A DNA stretch of 64,000 nt from Sulfuricella sp. T08 (GTDB taxonomy: Bacteria; Pseudomonadota; Gammaproteobacteria; Burkholderiales; Sulfuricellaceae), in NCBI RefSeq assembly GCF_000971475.1, contig NZ_DF967552.1:19455-83454 (forward strand). The letters are read 5' to 3'. How positions within the stretch are numbered: the stretch's first letter is position 1; every line of letters begins with the position of its first letter. Under the pieces are notes generated by a model. It ran no database searches. It worked only from the letters and a program-made list of their open reading frames with translations, and was not told the origin of the DNA. Shown here in pieces: positions 26,597 through 36,485 of this stretch. The translations under genes were made by a program, and so were the position numbers.

Positions 26597-27762
26597 ACTT
26601 CGATTTCGACCACGAGATTCCGCGCGACGGTACGGCATCGGTCAAGCACGACGGTCGCGAGGCTTATTTCGGCACCGGAGATGTGATTCCGCTGTGGGTC
26701 GCCGATATGGATTTCGCCGCGCCGGAAGCGGTCGCCCGTGCACTCGCGGCGCGCGCAGCTCACCCGGTTTACGGCTACACCTTCTATCCGGACAGCCTGT
26801 TCGATGCCCTCATCTCTTGGTTGAAAAAACGCCATGGATGGGAAATCCAGCGCGAATGGATACTCATGTCGCCGGGCGTAGTGCCTTCCCTGCATGCAGC
26901 AGCCCTGGCCTTTGCCCAGCCCGGCGAGGGCGTAATCATCCAGCCGCCGGTCTACTTTCCTTTTGCTTCGTCGGTAACCAACACCGGACGGCGCCTGGTC
27001 ATCAACCCGCTCCGCCTCGAGAACGGGCGTTACCGAATCGACTTCGCCCATCTCGAACAATGCGCTGCACAGGGCGCGCGACTGCTGCTATTGTGCTCGC
27101 CTCACAACCCGGTCAGCCGCGTCTGGAGCCGGGAGGAACTCGAGGAAGTTCTGCGCATCGCCCACCACCATGACCTTATCGTGCTGTCCGACGAAATCCA
27201 TGCCGACCTGGTTTACCCCGATTTTCACCATGCCTCATTGGCCGCACTTGCGGATAACAGGGACAATATCATCACGGCCGTGGCGCCGAGCAAAACCTTC
27301 AATATTCCCGGACTCGGGCTGTCAGCGCTGATCGTGCCGAATCCCGAACACCGTGCGGCCCTCGGCAAGGCCTTCGACATGCTGCATGTGAGCGCGGCCA
27401 ACCCCTTCAGCATCGCCGCTTTTGAGGCGGCCTACCGCGAAGGCGAGGAATGGCTCGACGAACTGCTTGCCTACCTCCAGGAAACACGGGATTTCGTCAG
27501 CGCGTATCTGCTCCGTCACCTGCCATCCATCCATCTGATCCAGCCCGAAGGTACCTATCTTTTATGGCTGGATTGCCGTGCACTGGGAATGCCGGACCGG
27601 CAACTCCAGGATTTTTTCGTGCATGAGGCCAGGGTAGGCATGAGTCCCGGAACGGTATTCGGTGAAGGCGGCAGCGGATTCATGCGGCTCAACATCGCCG
27701 CACCGCGTCACATCATCGTCGAGGCGCTGGATCGCATCAGGCTTGCGCTCAACGCGAGGTGA
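26593..27762 (+). CDS. ovoB: OvoB-like PLP sulfoxide lyase (MalY/PatB family)
   Basis: 389-residue fold-type I PLP enzyme of the MalY/PatB beta-lyase group. Landmarks: PLWVADMDF near residue 34, CSPHNPVSRVWS near residue 168, LSDEIHADLVYP near residue 197 (PLP-binding Asp), and the Schiff-base Lys234 in VAPSKTFNIPGLGLS. The GTG start at 26593 overlaps the ovoA TGA. In ovothiol synthesis the OvoA product is cleaved by a PLP lyase, OvoB; the coupling to ovoA is the reason for this call. By sequence alone it could be a cystathionine beta-lyase or PatB. Confidence 0.82.
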   Translation: MNFDFDHEIPRDGTASVKHDGREAYFGTGDVIPLWVADMDFAAPEAVARALAARAAHPVYGYTFYPDSLFDALISWLKKRHGWEIQREWILMSPGVVPSLHAAALAFAQPGEGVIIQPPVYFPFASSVTNTGRRLVINPLRLENGRYRIDFAHLEQCAAQGARLLLLCSPHNPVSRVWSREELEEVLRIAHHHDLIVLSDEIHADLVYPDFHHASLAALADNRDNIITAVAPSKTFNIPGLGLSALIVPNPEHRAALGKAFDMLHVSAANPFSIAAFEAAYREGEEWLDELLAYLQETRDFVSAYLLRHLPSIHLIQPEGTYLLWLDCRALGMPDRQLQDFFVHEARVGMSPGTVFGEGGSGFMRLNIAAPRHIIVEALDRIRLALNAR

Positions 27763-28098
27763 ATCCGGAAAGGGCGTCGCCGCAACGGCGATTGACTGCA
27801 GCGCAGGCCACCGATCCCAACGAGTCTTCGCCAACGGTCTGCTCCTCGGCCATTGCGGCCGTTGGTGCTGCATAAACCCAGCGGCGGTTGTGAGTCTGTT
27901 AGAAGCCCTTGTCTACCTGCTTGTGAGTGCCTGCTGACGGGAACGTCAAGTGAGTATCCCTCACCCCCTTGCGTACAGTCAGCTCCGCCATCGCGCATGT
28001 GGTTGACTGGGCTCTCGGCGGAGACAACAAGCACAGGGATCTGATCACTTCCTCAATGGGCTGGCCTATAACGTGACGGGTGACTACCCGCTTGTCCG
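27763..28098. other. Gene-free stretch between ovoB and the ABC-3C locus
   Basis: 336 bp between two convergent genes. Several short open frames cross it, but none shows a ribosome site, family motif or coding character. No terminal repeat, tRNA or transposase fragment is recognisable. It may be the boundary of the accessory segment that carries the ABC-3C system. Confidence 0.4.
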
Positions 28099-29829
28099 TT
28101 ACGTCCCTTGGACGCTTTCAATGCGGAGGACTTTATCCGCCTGGGACAATTTCACGGCGAAATACTTCTCGTCATCGAGCTCCGGCGGTAGCTTGTCGTG
28201 TAGGATCGAGGCGACGAACTGTATCCCTTTCTCCTGCACCAGGTTCGCAATGTTCAGCAGCTGGTTTCCGTGCATCAGTTCCTTCTTGTCGTTCAGCAGG
28301 AAATGCAGGCAAGGAATACCTTCCTGATCCGCGAACAGGGTATAGGCAATATCGAAGCAGAATATTTCGCCCTGTTTCTTCCCGGAACTGAAGTTCGTAT
28401 TGAAAGCGCTGAACTTGTATAATCGCTGGCCCTTCTTATTGACCACGGGGTCCACTTTCAGCGCGTACTGCTCCCCGTAAAGGGTAGATGAGATTTCGGA
28501 AAAGAACGTGTTGAACTTTCCGACTTGCCCCCTTACGACGTCCCCGAACTCATCGGAGAACAGTTGATCATCGATGGTAGTCAACTCGCGGTTATAAGTG
28601 GCCAGGTTTCCGTCTACCTCTCGGAGTTGGGCGATGGTTTTCTCATATTCGCCCTTTTTCCGGTATTTCTCGTTGAGCTCCGCCATGAGCTTTTCAAGCG
28701 CCTCGAAAGAGTCGCTGTGGTTTATCTTTTCCGTCAGCGCGCTCTGCTGCCTGATGAGGAGCTTGAGGCTTTCCGATCGTTCCCGGATAGTCTCTTCCAG
28801 CTTCGGGAGCTCCTTCGTCACATATGCGACTTTCTCCCTCAACATCCTGTCGTGGAAAACGCAGAGTTCCTCGAACGTCTTCTGGATTCCCTCCATCCCC
28901 TGACGTGCCTGCTGGTATATGAGTCTGAGTTGCCCGTGGTCGACTTTTGCCACGCGCGCGTTCAGGTCGTCGGAGGCTTCGACGATGAGCTTTCGACGTA
29001 TCTCGAGCTTGGTAATCGCTGAACTCACGACGCTGATTTCGTATTTCAGCTCGTTGAGCGCCGAAAGGTCCGCCTCGAGCCTTTCGTTCAGGTTGAAACG
29101 GGACTTCTTTTTAGAAAGGCGCTCTATCTCGCCGTCGAGGAGCGCCAGGGCGGTTTCGTAGGCGGACCTGGTTTCTTCCTTCTCGAGCCTGTCCTTGAAG
29201 GATTGCTCGAGACGAATCTTCGTTAGCAGTTCCTGCTTCCGGTCCCCATGATCTACGTCGCATCCAAAAAGAAAAAGGTACAGCGTTTCATACTCGTCGT
29301 CGCGAGTGAAGCCATCCAACGTTTTCAGCGTGTTGTTTATGCTCAGGTCTTTGTACCTGATGTTGTGCGAAATGATCTGCCGAAAGCTCGGTTTTTTCCC
29401 AAAGTGCCCCGGGGAAAGGATATCGGTCAACGTACGCTCGAAATCTGATTCTGTAAGATCCTTGCCGTTGATCCGTCGAATGACATCCTTGCGCGGCAGG
29501 AAATTTCGTTCTATCAGCACCTCCTCGGAGTCGTCCAAGGAGAGGTCTGCCTTCAGGACGAGGGAAACTAGGATGCGGTGGTCGTTAAGGTACTTTTTTA
29601 CAAGCCGGTGCTCTTCCTTTTTATTTTCTGGATCCGTATAGACGTATTTCCCGCTTCCACCGAGGCAGAAATCGATCAGCGCGAGCACCGTCGTTTTACC
29701 GACGTTGTTCCCGGTCTGCTTCGTGTCGTCGGCAGGCGTGTCGTCGACGATGAGGTTCAGCCCTTCGTGGAAAACTATTTCGCGGATGACTTTGTATCCG
29801 CTTGAGATCGTCAGGGACTTTAAGAACAT
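28099..29829 (-). CDS. ABC-3C system ATPase with DUF2326 (SMC/RecF-like)
   Basis: 576-residue ATPase. Walker A is GNNVGKTT at residues 40-47. A central region of about 200-420 is rich in Glu, Lys and Leu and should form a coiled coil. The C-terminal DUF2326-type part has FCFDIAYTLFADQEGIPCLHFLLND near residue 490, where the Walker B-like end is LLND and not the canonical DE, then LMHGNQL and a final IESVQG. Such ATPases are the core of ABC-three-component conflict systems and resemble SMC and RecN proteins; they are thought to act on nucleic acid or signal to an effector. The gene overlaps the middle-component gene by 10 bp. Confidence 0.85.
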   Translation of the reverse strand: MFLKSLTISSGYKVIREIVFHEGLNLIVDDTPADDTKQTGNNVGKTTVLALIDFCLGGSGKYVYTDPENKKEEHRLVKKYLNDHRILVSLVLKADLSLDDSEEVLIERNFLPRKDVIRRINGKDLTESDFERTLTDILSPGHFGKKPSFRQIISHNIRYKDLSINNTLKTLDGFTRDDEYETLYLFLFGCDVDHGDRKQELLTKIRLEQSFKDRLEKEETRSAYETALALLDGEIERLSKKKSRFNLNERLEADLSALNELKYEISVVSSAITKLEIRRKLIVEASDDLNARVAKVDHGQLRLIYQQARQGMEGIQKTFEELCVFHDRMLREKVAYVTKELPKLEETIRERSESLKLLIRQQSALTEKINHSDSFEALEKLMAELNEKYRKKGEYEKTIAQLREVDGNLATYNRELTTIDDQLFSDEFGDVVRGQVGKFNTFFSEISSTLYGEQYALKVDPVVNKKGQRLYKFSAFNTNFSSGKKQGEIFCFDIAYTLFADQEGIPCLHFLLNDKKELMHGNQLLNIANLVQEKGIQFVASILHDKLPPELDDEKYFAVKLSQADKVLRIESVQGT

Positions 29830-30047
29830 ACCCGCACCCTGCCGTAGTTATCCAATGTAATTAATTCCAGCAAGAAGAGCCAATCTAGGCAAAGCACGAA
29901 AACAGCGACCGACATATTCCGGGAGTCCCGCACTTCCGCGTACAGGTCCAGCCAGTCCGATCCGGGACGCGCACGCGCCGTCTCGAGCACGAAGGCCCCA
30001 TTGTAGTAGACCGTGTTTTCCGGATGGACGTTGTCAGGCAGCAACAT
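29820..30047 (-). CDS. ABC-3C system middle component, MC6-like
   Basis: 75-residue protein. The start MLLPDNVHPENTVYYNGAFVLE resembles the MC6 group of middle components (hydrophobic M-L-P-D followed by a short helix), and the body has LDWLFLLELITLD, the predicted helix with a winged-helix-like character. The ATG at 30047 is preferred because it gives the family-like N-terminus; a longer frame to 30095 lies wholly inside the upstream gene. It overlaps the SMEK gene by 14 bp and the ATPase by 10 bp, so all three should be co-translated. Middle components are thought to bridge the ATPase and the effector. Confidence 0.7.
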   Translation of the reverse strand: MLLPDNVHPENTVYYNGAFVLETARARPGSDWLDLYAEVRDSRNMSVAVFVLCLDWLFLLELITLDNYGRVRVCS

Positions 30048-30999
30048 GGTTATATGCGTTCGGATTCTTGAAGACCTTGCAGCGGATGAACGCATCGACG
30101 ACCAGGATGGTCGTTGCCAGTTCGAGCTCGTCCAAGGGGATCCTATTGAAATTCGAGCTATTCCTAATTTTTTCGACGGTATTACGGATTATCGAGAAGA
30201 ACAGATCTATCCCCGCTACCGCCGCCTGGCATTTCAGGAATTCAGAGTTTATGGAGGCGAAAACCGAAGCGCTCTTATTGACGCCCCGGAGGTCAAACTC
30301 CGTGTAAATCTCATCCAGCCTAGAGTAGTGGACAGCATACCCCTGGATCAGGCTCCCCAACGAATCCAAATTGTTGAACGTTATTTTCCGGCCAACTTCG
30401 AATGGGTCGACCTGAAGGCTCTGCGGTTCGTCGTTGAGATCTTCGGTGGAAAGGATGTTCACTATATCCGCAAGGTTTGTTTCGAGTCGCTCTTCCCCGA
30501 ACTCTTCCCCGAGTTCTTTCCTTACGAGATCGAACACCCGCTTCAGGTCGTCGATCTCCATCGCCGCGGCCTCGCGCACAACCGACGTCACATCATGGAT
30601 GTCAATCTTCGGGTCAAACGTTATGCCTGTGGGTACAGTGTACGTCAGTTTTTTTAGCCTCGAAGCGTCACCCACGATCGGAATGAACTTGAACCGGCAC
30701 CCAGCGTAAGCAGACAAATCCTTCGACAACGCGGACTCGATCTTCTGCTTTGTCGCAGTCGACGAGACTTGGATTATGATCTTATTTGAAGCGTCCACGA
30801 GGTCTACCGCCGTCGCATTCTGGTCATAGGCATTGGCATTTACCAGCGACAGTCCGAGCAATTCGTTGAACAGGTGAACGTAGAAATTCTCTGCGTGCAC
30901 GTTCAAGTTCAGGACGTTCACACGGCCGCGCACGCCGATCCTGACCGCGAGTGCGGACAGCTTTTCTTCCACGTAATCGAAATAGTAGGACCTATTCAT
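30034..30999 (-). CDS. SMEK-domain protein of ABC-3C system
   Basis: 321 residues. The N-terminal 150 residues have the SMEK-domain pattern: YFDYVEEKLSALAVRIGVRG, then FYVHLFNELLGLSLVNAN, the ATAVDLVDASNKIIIQVSST core (Asp and Gln-Val-Ser resembling a restriction-endonuclease-like fold) and the following KI.SAL helix. The rest is alpha-helical and unrecognised. SMEK proteins occur as the first gene of ABC-3C operons and are candidate sensor or effector modules; a nuclease-like activity is an inference from the fold pattern. It is the first gene of the three, with no promoter assigned. Confidence 0.75.
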   Translation of the reverse strand: MNRSYYFDYVEEKLSALAVRIGVRGRVNVLNLNVHAENFYVHLFNELLGLSLVNANAYDQNATAVDLVDASNKIIIQVSSTATKQKIESALSKDLSAYAGCRFKFIPIVGDASRLKKLTYTVPTGITFDPKIDIHDVTSVVREAAAMEIDDLKRVFDLVRKELGEEFGEERLETNLADIVNILSTEDLNDEPQSLQVDPFEVGRKITFNNLDSLGSLIQGYAVHYSRLDEIYTEFDLRGVNKSASVFASINSEFLKCQAAVAGIDLFFSIIRNTVEKIRNSSNFNRIPLDELELATTILVVDAFIRCKVFKNPNAYNHVAA

Positions 31000-31314
31000 C
31001 GCACCGACTAAATTTCTTTAGCCTAAATTCGCCATCATACTCCTGATGAAAAAGAAGATGGGGCGAAAAGAAACGGAGGCTATGGCAATGTTCTTACCAT
31101 GGCGTTCGTCTGTACCCAACTACGAATGTTTGCAACGTGTCGAGTAGCTGTCGGTCAGTGGAGTGCTCTCGACCGTCCGCAATGGCCGAATTGCCGCCAT
31201 CCCACTCCAACCGCAAACAAATAATGACCGCAAAGATTCGCGTGAAAATGGACAATAAACCGTATTGGGGTTGCAAGTGGGAACCCCAATATGGCAAACG
31301 ACTATTGGGTCGGC
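31000..31314. other. Gene-poor stretch with a perfect hairpin
   Basis: 315 bp between the SMEK gene and the rhodanese gene with no supported open frame. It contains a perfect 10-bp stem TATTGGGGTT (31263-31272) with AACCCCAATA (31282-31291) and a 9-nt loop, located just past the rhodanese stop on the minus strand. Only a weak T-rich tail follows, so it could be a modest terminator for that gene. The promoter of the ABC-3C operon must lie here but no clear -35/-10 pair was identified. Confidence 0.45.
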
Positions 31315-31638
31315 TTAGTAAAGTGCCATTGTCAGATCTATTTCCCTCGCCCAGGCATCAATGCCACCGTCCAGATTCACAACTTGCGCAAAGCCAGCCC
31401 GCTCCAGAAAAGCAGCCACATGCATACTTCGCACGCCGTGGTGACAAATCACGATGATTTCCTGCTCTGGGTTCAACACCTCTATCTGTTGGGGTATTTG
31501 CCCCATCGGGATGAGCCGCGATCCCGCGATGCTGCAACGTTCGAATTCCCAAACTTCCCGTACATCCAGTAATAAAGGCTGAACCGAGCTATTTTCGAGA
31601 TGGACTTTAAGCTCGGGAGGTCTTAGTCTTTTAATCAT
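31315..31638 (-). CDS. Single-domain rhodanese
   Basis: 107-residue cytoplasmic sulfurtransferase domain. The N-terminal LLLDVREVWEFE and the active-site loop CHHGVRSM (catalytic Cys near residue 73, followed by a six-residue rhodanese loop) are plain, as is the LDGGIDAW end. It is of the GlpE/PspE size class and could move sulfane sulfur for thiosulfate or sulfide metabolism. Its neighbours give no specific role. Confidence 0.87.
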   Translation of the reverse strand: MIKRLRPPELKVHLENSSVQPLLLDVREVWEFERCSIAGSRLIPMGQIPQQIEVLNPEQEIIVICHHGVRSMHVAAFLERAGFAQVVNLDGGIDAWAREIDLTMALY

Positions 31639-31900
31639 TGATTATGATGCCTGGAAAGAATGAGAAGAAATAATATAGCTAATCGCAAAAAATATTCCTG
31701 TCGCATTAATAAATTATGGAAAAATGTAGTTGATTTGTTCGTGCAAGCACCTCCCCCTGGACGCACGCTTTTCACTTAAATGTCACTTTTGACCGCTATG
31801 TACAAGCTACCCCATACTTGGCCTCATGTGGTTGAAATGCCCAGCCGTAAGTGATGCTGTGTGATCGTTTTACTTTTTGATATTTTGTGACCTTAAGAAA

Positions 31901-33643
31901 ATGAATTCTCCCGCACCACTCTCCTTTACCGCCTTTCTCCAGTGCGCAGACTACTCGCTGCTTCGATACCTCACCGCCGATCCCGAGCAGGCCCGCCACG
32001 CCCCCAACAAGACGCTCCGCCAAGTCAAGTCCGGCCACTACGTTGAGGTTCTCCCGACGCCTCTGCCGACCCCCCGCTACGTCATCCACAGCCGAAGTTT
32101 TTTCCGTGAGCTGAACTTGTCTGAAAGCGCCGCCAGTGCGGGTTCCTTCATGCAATTCTTCACTGGCGATCCGACAGTTGCCGTGGGTGCCGCAAACGCT
32201 GATGTCGAGTCAACCCACGTTCTAGCCGGCGGCTGGGCGAGCGGCTACGCCCTTAGCATCTACGGGCAAGAAATGTATCATAACTGCCCCTTCAAAAACG
32301 GCAACGGTTACGGGGACGGGCGCGCCATTTCCGTGCTCGAGGTGCTTCTCTCTAACGGTCATCGCTGGGAGTTCCAGCTCAAGGGCGGCGGCACGACCCC
32401 TTATTGCCGCGGTGGCGACGGCCGTGCGGTGCTGCGGTCCAGTATCCGTGAGTTCCTTGCATCGGAAGCGATGGCGGCGCTGGGGGTGCCTACCTCCCGA
32501 GCCCTCTGCCTCTTTGTCTCCCGCAGCGAAACCATCTCGCGTCCCTGGTACTCCCCGGGTGCCAAAACCGAAGAGCCGGACCGCATGGTGGACGAGCCAG
32601 CCGCCATCACGACGCGCGCCGCCCCCTCCTTCCTCCGCGTCGGGCAGCTCGAACTGTTCGGGCGGCGGGCGAGGAAAAACGAGCACCCGCGTGCCCTCGC
32701 GGAGCTCGAGGCGATCTTCCTGCATACGCTCGAACGAGAGTACCCTGACATCGCAGCTCAGCTGTGCCACCCCGAGGCAACGCTTACCGACAAAGTCTTA
32801 GCCATCGCGCGGGAGTTCGGCGCGCGCCTGTCCCGGTTGGCCGCCCATTGGATTCGGGTGGGGTATTGCCAGGGAAACTTCAACAGCGACAACTGCTCAC
32901 TAGGAGGGCGGACGCTGGACTACGGGCCTTTCGGCTTCATCGAGGCATATAACCCGATGTTTCAGATGTGGATCGGCGGCGGAGAGCACTTTTCCTTTAT
33001 GAACCAGCCGATATCCGCTGTGACGAATTTCAAGATGTTCTGCACGGCCCTGGTGCCGCTGCTGGGGCAGGACGCGATTCAGGAGCTGGGGAAGATTTTG
33101 GAGGCCCTGCCGGAGATCATGAACCGTGAGATGAATCGCATGTGGGCGGAAAAGATGGGCCTTGCCGAGTTTCGCATGGAACTTTTCGCGGAGCTTCACG
33201 CGCTCATGGCGGAAACGCCGGTGGACTATACGATCTTCTGGCGGGAGCTTTCGAGCCTGCCCAAGCACGTGGCGGCTCTGCGTCCTGGCTTCTACGAGAC
33301 ACGTGGGGGATATGGTCAGGACAGCGTCGCGATGGAGGCACGTTGGGCGGTGTGGCTGCAGAAGTGGCACGCGGCGCTGGGACAAGAGGGGCGCGATCCG
33401 GCTGGAGTGTCAGCGGCAATGAAGAGGGTTAACCCCAAGTACATTCCGAGAGAGTGGATGATGGTAGAGGCGTATCGAAGCGCCACGGACACCGGGGATT
33501 ACAGCCTAGTGCAGAGCTTGCACGATGTTCTGGATGACCCGTACGGCGAACAGTCCGAGGCGGTGGCGGCGCTATATTACAAAAAGAAGGAGGAGAAGTT
33601 CTTTGACTTGGGGGGCACGTCGCACTGCAGCTGCTCGTCGTAG
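31901..33643 (+). CDS. selO: SelO/YdiU-like protein AMPylator, divergent, Cys form
   Basis: 580-residue pseudokinase-fold protein. Core motifs match the SelO family: GYGDGRAI near residue 143, LKGGGTTPYCRGGDGRAVLRS near residue 160, REFLASEAMAALG, GYCQGNFNSDN near residue 325 (usually MNTDN) and LDYGPFGFIEAYNP near residue 340. SelO enzymes transfer AMP to protein Ser, Thr or Tyr under oxidative stress. The C-terminus is CSCSS; Cys stands third from the end, where animal SelO has selenocysteine. Several motifs depart from the common proteobacterial YdiU (PYCRGGDG for PYSRRGDG). The ATG at 31901 is chosen over a TTG at 31877. Flanks are accessory, suggesting transfer. Confidence 0.83.
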   Translation: MNSPAPLSFTAFLQCADYSLLRYLTADPEQARHAPNKTLRQVKSGHYVEVLPTPLPTPRYVIHSRSFFRELNLSESAASAGSFMQFFTGDPTVAVGAANADVESTHVLAGGWASGYALSIYGQEMYHNCPFKNGNGYGDGRAISVLEVLLSNGHRWEFQLKGGGTTPYCRGGDGRAVLRSSIREFLASEAMAALGVPTSRALCLFVSRSETISRPWYSPGAKTEEPDRMVDEPAAITTRAAPSFLRVGQLELFGRRARKNEHPRALAELEAIFLHTLEREYPDIAAQLCHPEATLTDKVLAIAREFGARLSRLAAHWIRVGYCQGNFNSDNCSLGGRTLDYGPFGFIEAYNPMFQMWIGGGEHFSFMNQPISAVTNFKMFCTALVPLLGQDAIQELGKILEALPEIMNREMNRMWAEKMGLAEFRMELFAELHALMAETPVDYTIFWRELSSLPKHVAALRPGFYETRGGYGQDSVAMEARWAVWLQKWHAALGQEGRDPAGVSAAMKRVNPKYIPREWMMVEAYRSATDTGDYSLVQSLHDVLDDPYGEQSEAVAALYYKKKEEKFFDLGGTSHCSCSS

Positions 33644-33867
33644 GGGGAAAAGGTTCTGTCGTGATAACGGAGTCTGGCGGAACAGAGTTGCGCTTTCGCG
33701 TTGCCTTTGTAGTAACCAGAATAGTTGATTCTGTCGAAGCTGTTGTATGACTGCAATCGACCGGGGCGACTAACTGCAATGAGCTAAAGCACTCATTCAG
33801 GACTCAAGGTTGAGTGTCTCTGTGATGGCATACTGCGGCAATCATTGTTGCTAACAACCTGCCGTAA

Positions 33868-33953
33868 AGCGGTCGTCCATAGCTTATTGAGTTCAGATGG
33901 GCGCGACCGACCGCTCAGGCCGAGCCTCGCATCCCTGCGAGGCTTTCATTTTT
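33868..33953 (+). ncRNA. Candidate small RNA with intrinsic terminator
   Basis: Two consecutive hairpins with no open frame. The first pairs AGCGGTCGTCCAT (33868-33880) with ATGGGCGCGACCGACCGCT (33897-33915), imperfect but long. The second is the terminator at 33923-33953. The strand is set by the T-run. The promoter and 5' end are unknown; the element could equally be the tail of a long selO 3' region. Confidence 0.35.
33923..33953 (+). terminator. Strong intrinsic terminator, plus strand
   Basis: AGCCTCGCA (33923-33931) pairs perfectly with TGCGAGGCT (33936-33944) around a 4-nt loop, followed by TTCATTTTT. It lies 280 bp past selO and directly before the stop of the convergent small gene. 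It has no T-run on the minus strand. Confidence 0.85.
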
Positions 33954-33966
33954 ATGTGCTTGCGTC

Positions 33967-34245
33967 TCAATGGTGCAGCGCTTTATCCAGCGAATGGAGA
34001 AACTTCTCGGCGTCGTGTTGTGTGACGTGATATTTCACGGTTGGGCCGGTCATCAATTTGGCACAGGAGTCCACCAGTTCCATGGCGATAGGATATTTGC
34101 CGATGGCGAGGGCTTCTTTTAGGGCGGTGAGTCTATTGCCTGCGTCTTCCAATGTAATGCAGAAGTGGTGCGCGTCATCGGTGATGCTGATGCTTTTGAT
34201 GCCTTCGTGAGTAACCGCTTGGCAGTGGAACCGTTTCTTGGACAT
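33967..34245 (-). CDS. Small protein of unknown function
   Basis: 92 residues, preceded by a strong ribosome site (CAGGAGAAGAG just before the ATG), so it is very likely translated. No signal peptide or membrane segment. The sequence is His-rich (HHFCIT, KYHVTQHD, ending LHH) with two Cys besides the start region (FHCQAV, DSCAKL). It gives no family I recognise. It is alone on its strand between selO and dsbB. Confidence 0.7.
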   Translation of the reverse strand: MSKKRFHCQAVTHEGIKSISITDDAHHFCITLEDAGNRLTALKEALAIGKYPIAMELVDSCAKLMTGPTVKYHVTQHDAEKFLHSLDKALHH

Positions 34246-34365
34246 TCTCTTCTCCTGTGGTGCTACATGGTTTGCGAATGCGCGGCAGTCTGCGCCCCGT
34301 CACCTTGTGTGTCAAACCGCGGCTCTGAAGGGTTGGTATCCAGTCACTTTGGTTTGTTGCAGCGG

Positions 34366-34899
34366 CTACAGTGCCGGGTGTTCTTCGGGAAGCTTAAAGA
34401 GACGGTTACTATGCCGAAAAGCCACAACCAGTCCCACCAAAGCGAACAGAACGAACCAGCCCAGTGCCCATTGCGCAATGGACAGGTCAAGAAAGGTCCA
34501 GGTTACTTCGGCGCACTCGCCCGAACCTTTGAAAATCATCGGCAAAATTTTGGTCAACGGCATGGCCTCAAGCATGTAATCCAGACCCGGCCCGCATTCT
34601 GGCGCTTGGCCGGGAGGCAGGTGCTGCAAATACACCTGCCAGGCAGCGATTCCTCCGCCCAACAGAGATAAAAAAGTCAACAATCCGCTATATACGGTCC
34701 AGCCACTGTGTTTTGGATTATGAATAGCCGCCGTCAGTGCCGTCACACAGATAGCGATGAAGACGATGCGCTGCAGGATGCACAGCGGGCAGGGTTCGAG
34801 GTGAATAACATGCTGCAGCACCAGCCCAAAACCCAGCAACCCGAAACAGGCCAGGAATACCCCGAGAAACAGCACACGATTATTAATGGTCACCAGCAA
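34366..34899 (-). CDS. dsbB: Disulfide bond formation protein DsbB
   Basis: 177-residue inner-membrane quinone reductase that reoxidises DsbA. Four membrane segments (near residues 9-28, 42-60, 68-88 and 142-162). The first periplasmic loop has the CPLC pair near residue 37, the second has the other two Cys (PECGPG near 100 and GECAEV near 127). A second-loop length of about 50 residues is typical. It follows the HAD-phosphatase gene at 34907 by 7 bp on the same strand. Confidence 0.95.
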   Translation of the reverse strand: MLVTINNRVLFLGVFLACFGLLGFGLVLQHVIHLEPCPLCILQRIVFIAICVTALTAAIHNPKHSGWTVYSGLLTFLSLLGGGIAAWQVYLQHLPPGQAPECGPGLDYMLEAMPLTKILPMIFKGSGECAEVTWTFLDLSIAQWALGWFVLFALVGLVVAFRHSNRLFKLPEEHPAL

Positions 34900-34906
34900 C
34901 TCCTTG

Positions 34907-36471
<1,565 letters not shown>

Positions 36472-36485
36472 CTATTTTAGCTCAA

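Noticed and set aside
27763-28098. Possible decayed group II intron or insertion sequence
   Set aside because: No domain V hairpin, reverse transcriptase or transposase motif could be recognised, so no such claim is made.
33868-33915. Possible integron attC site
   Set aside because: The stem is long and asymmetric, but the required RYYYAAC and GTTRRRY core ends are missing and no integrase is near.
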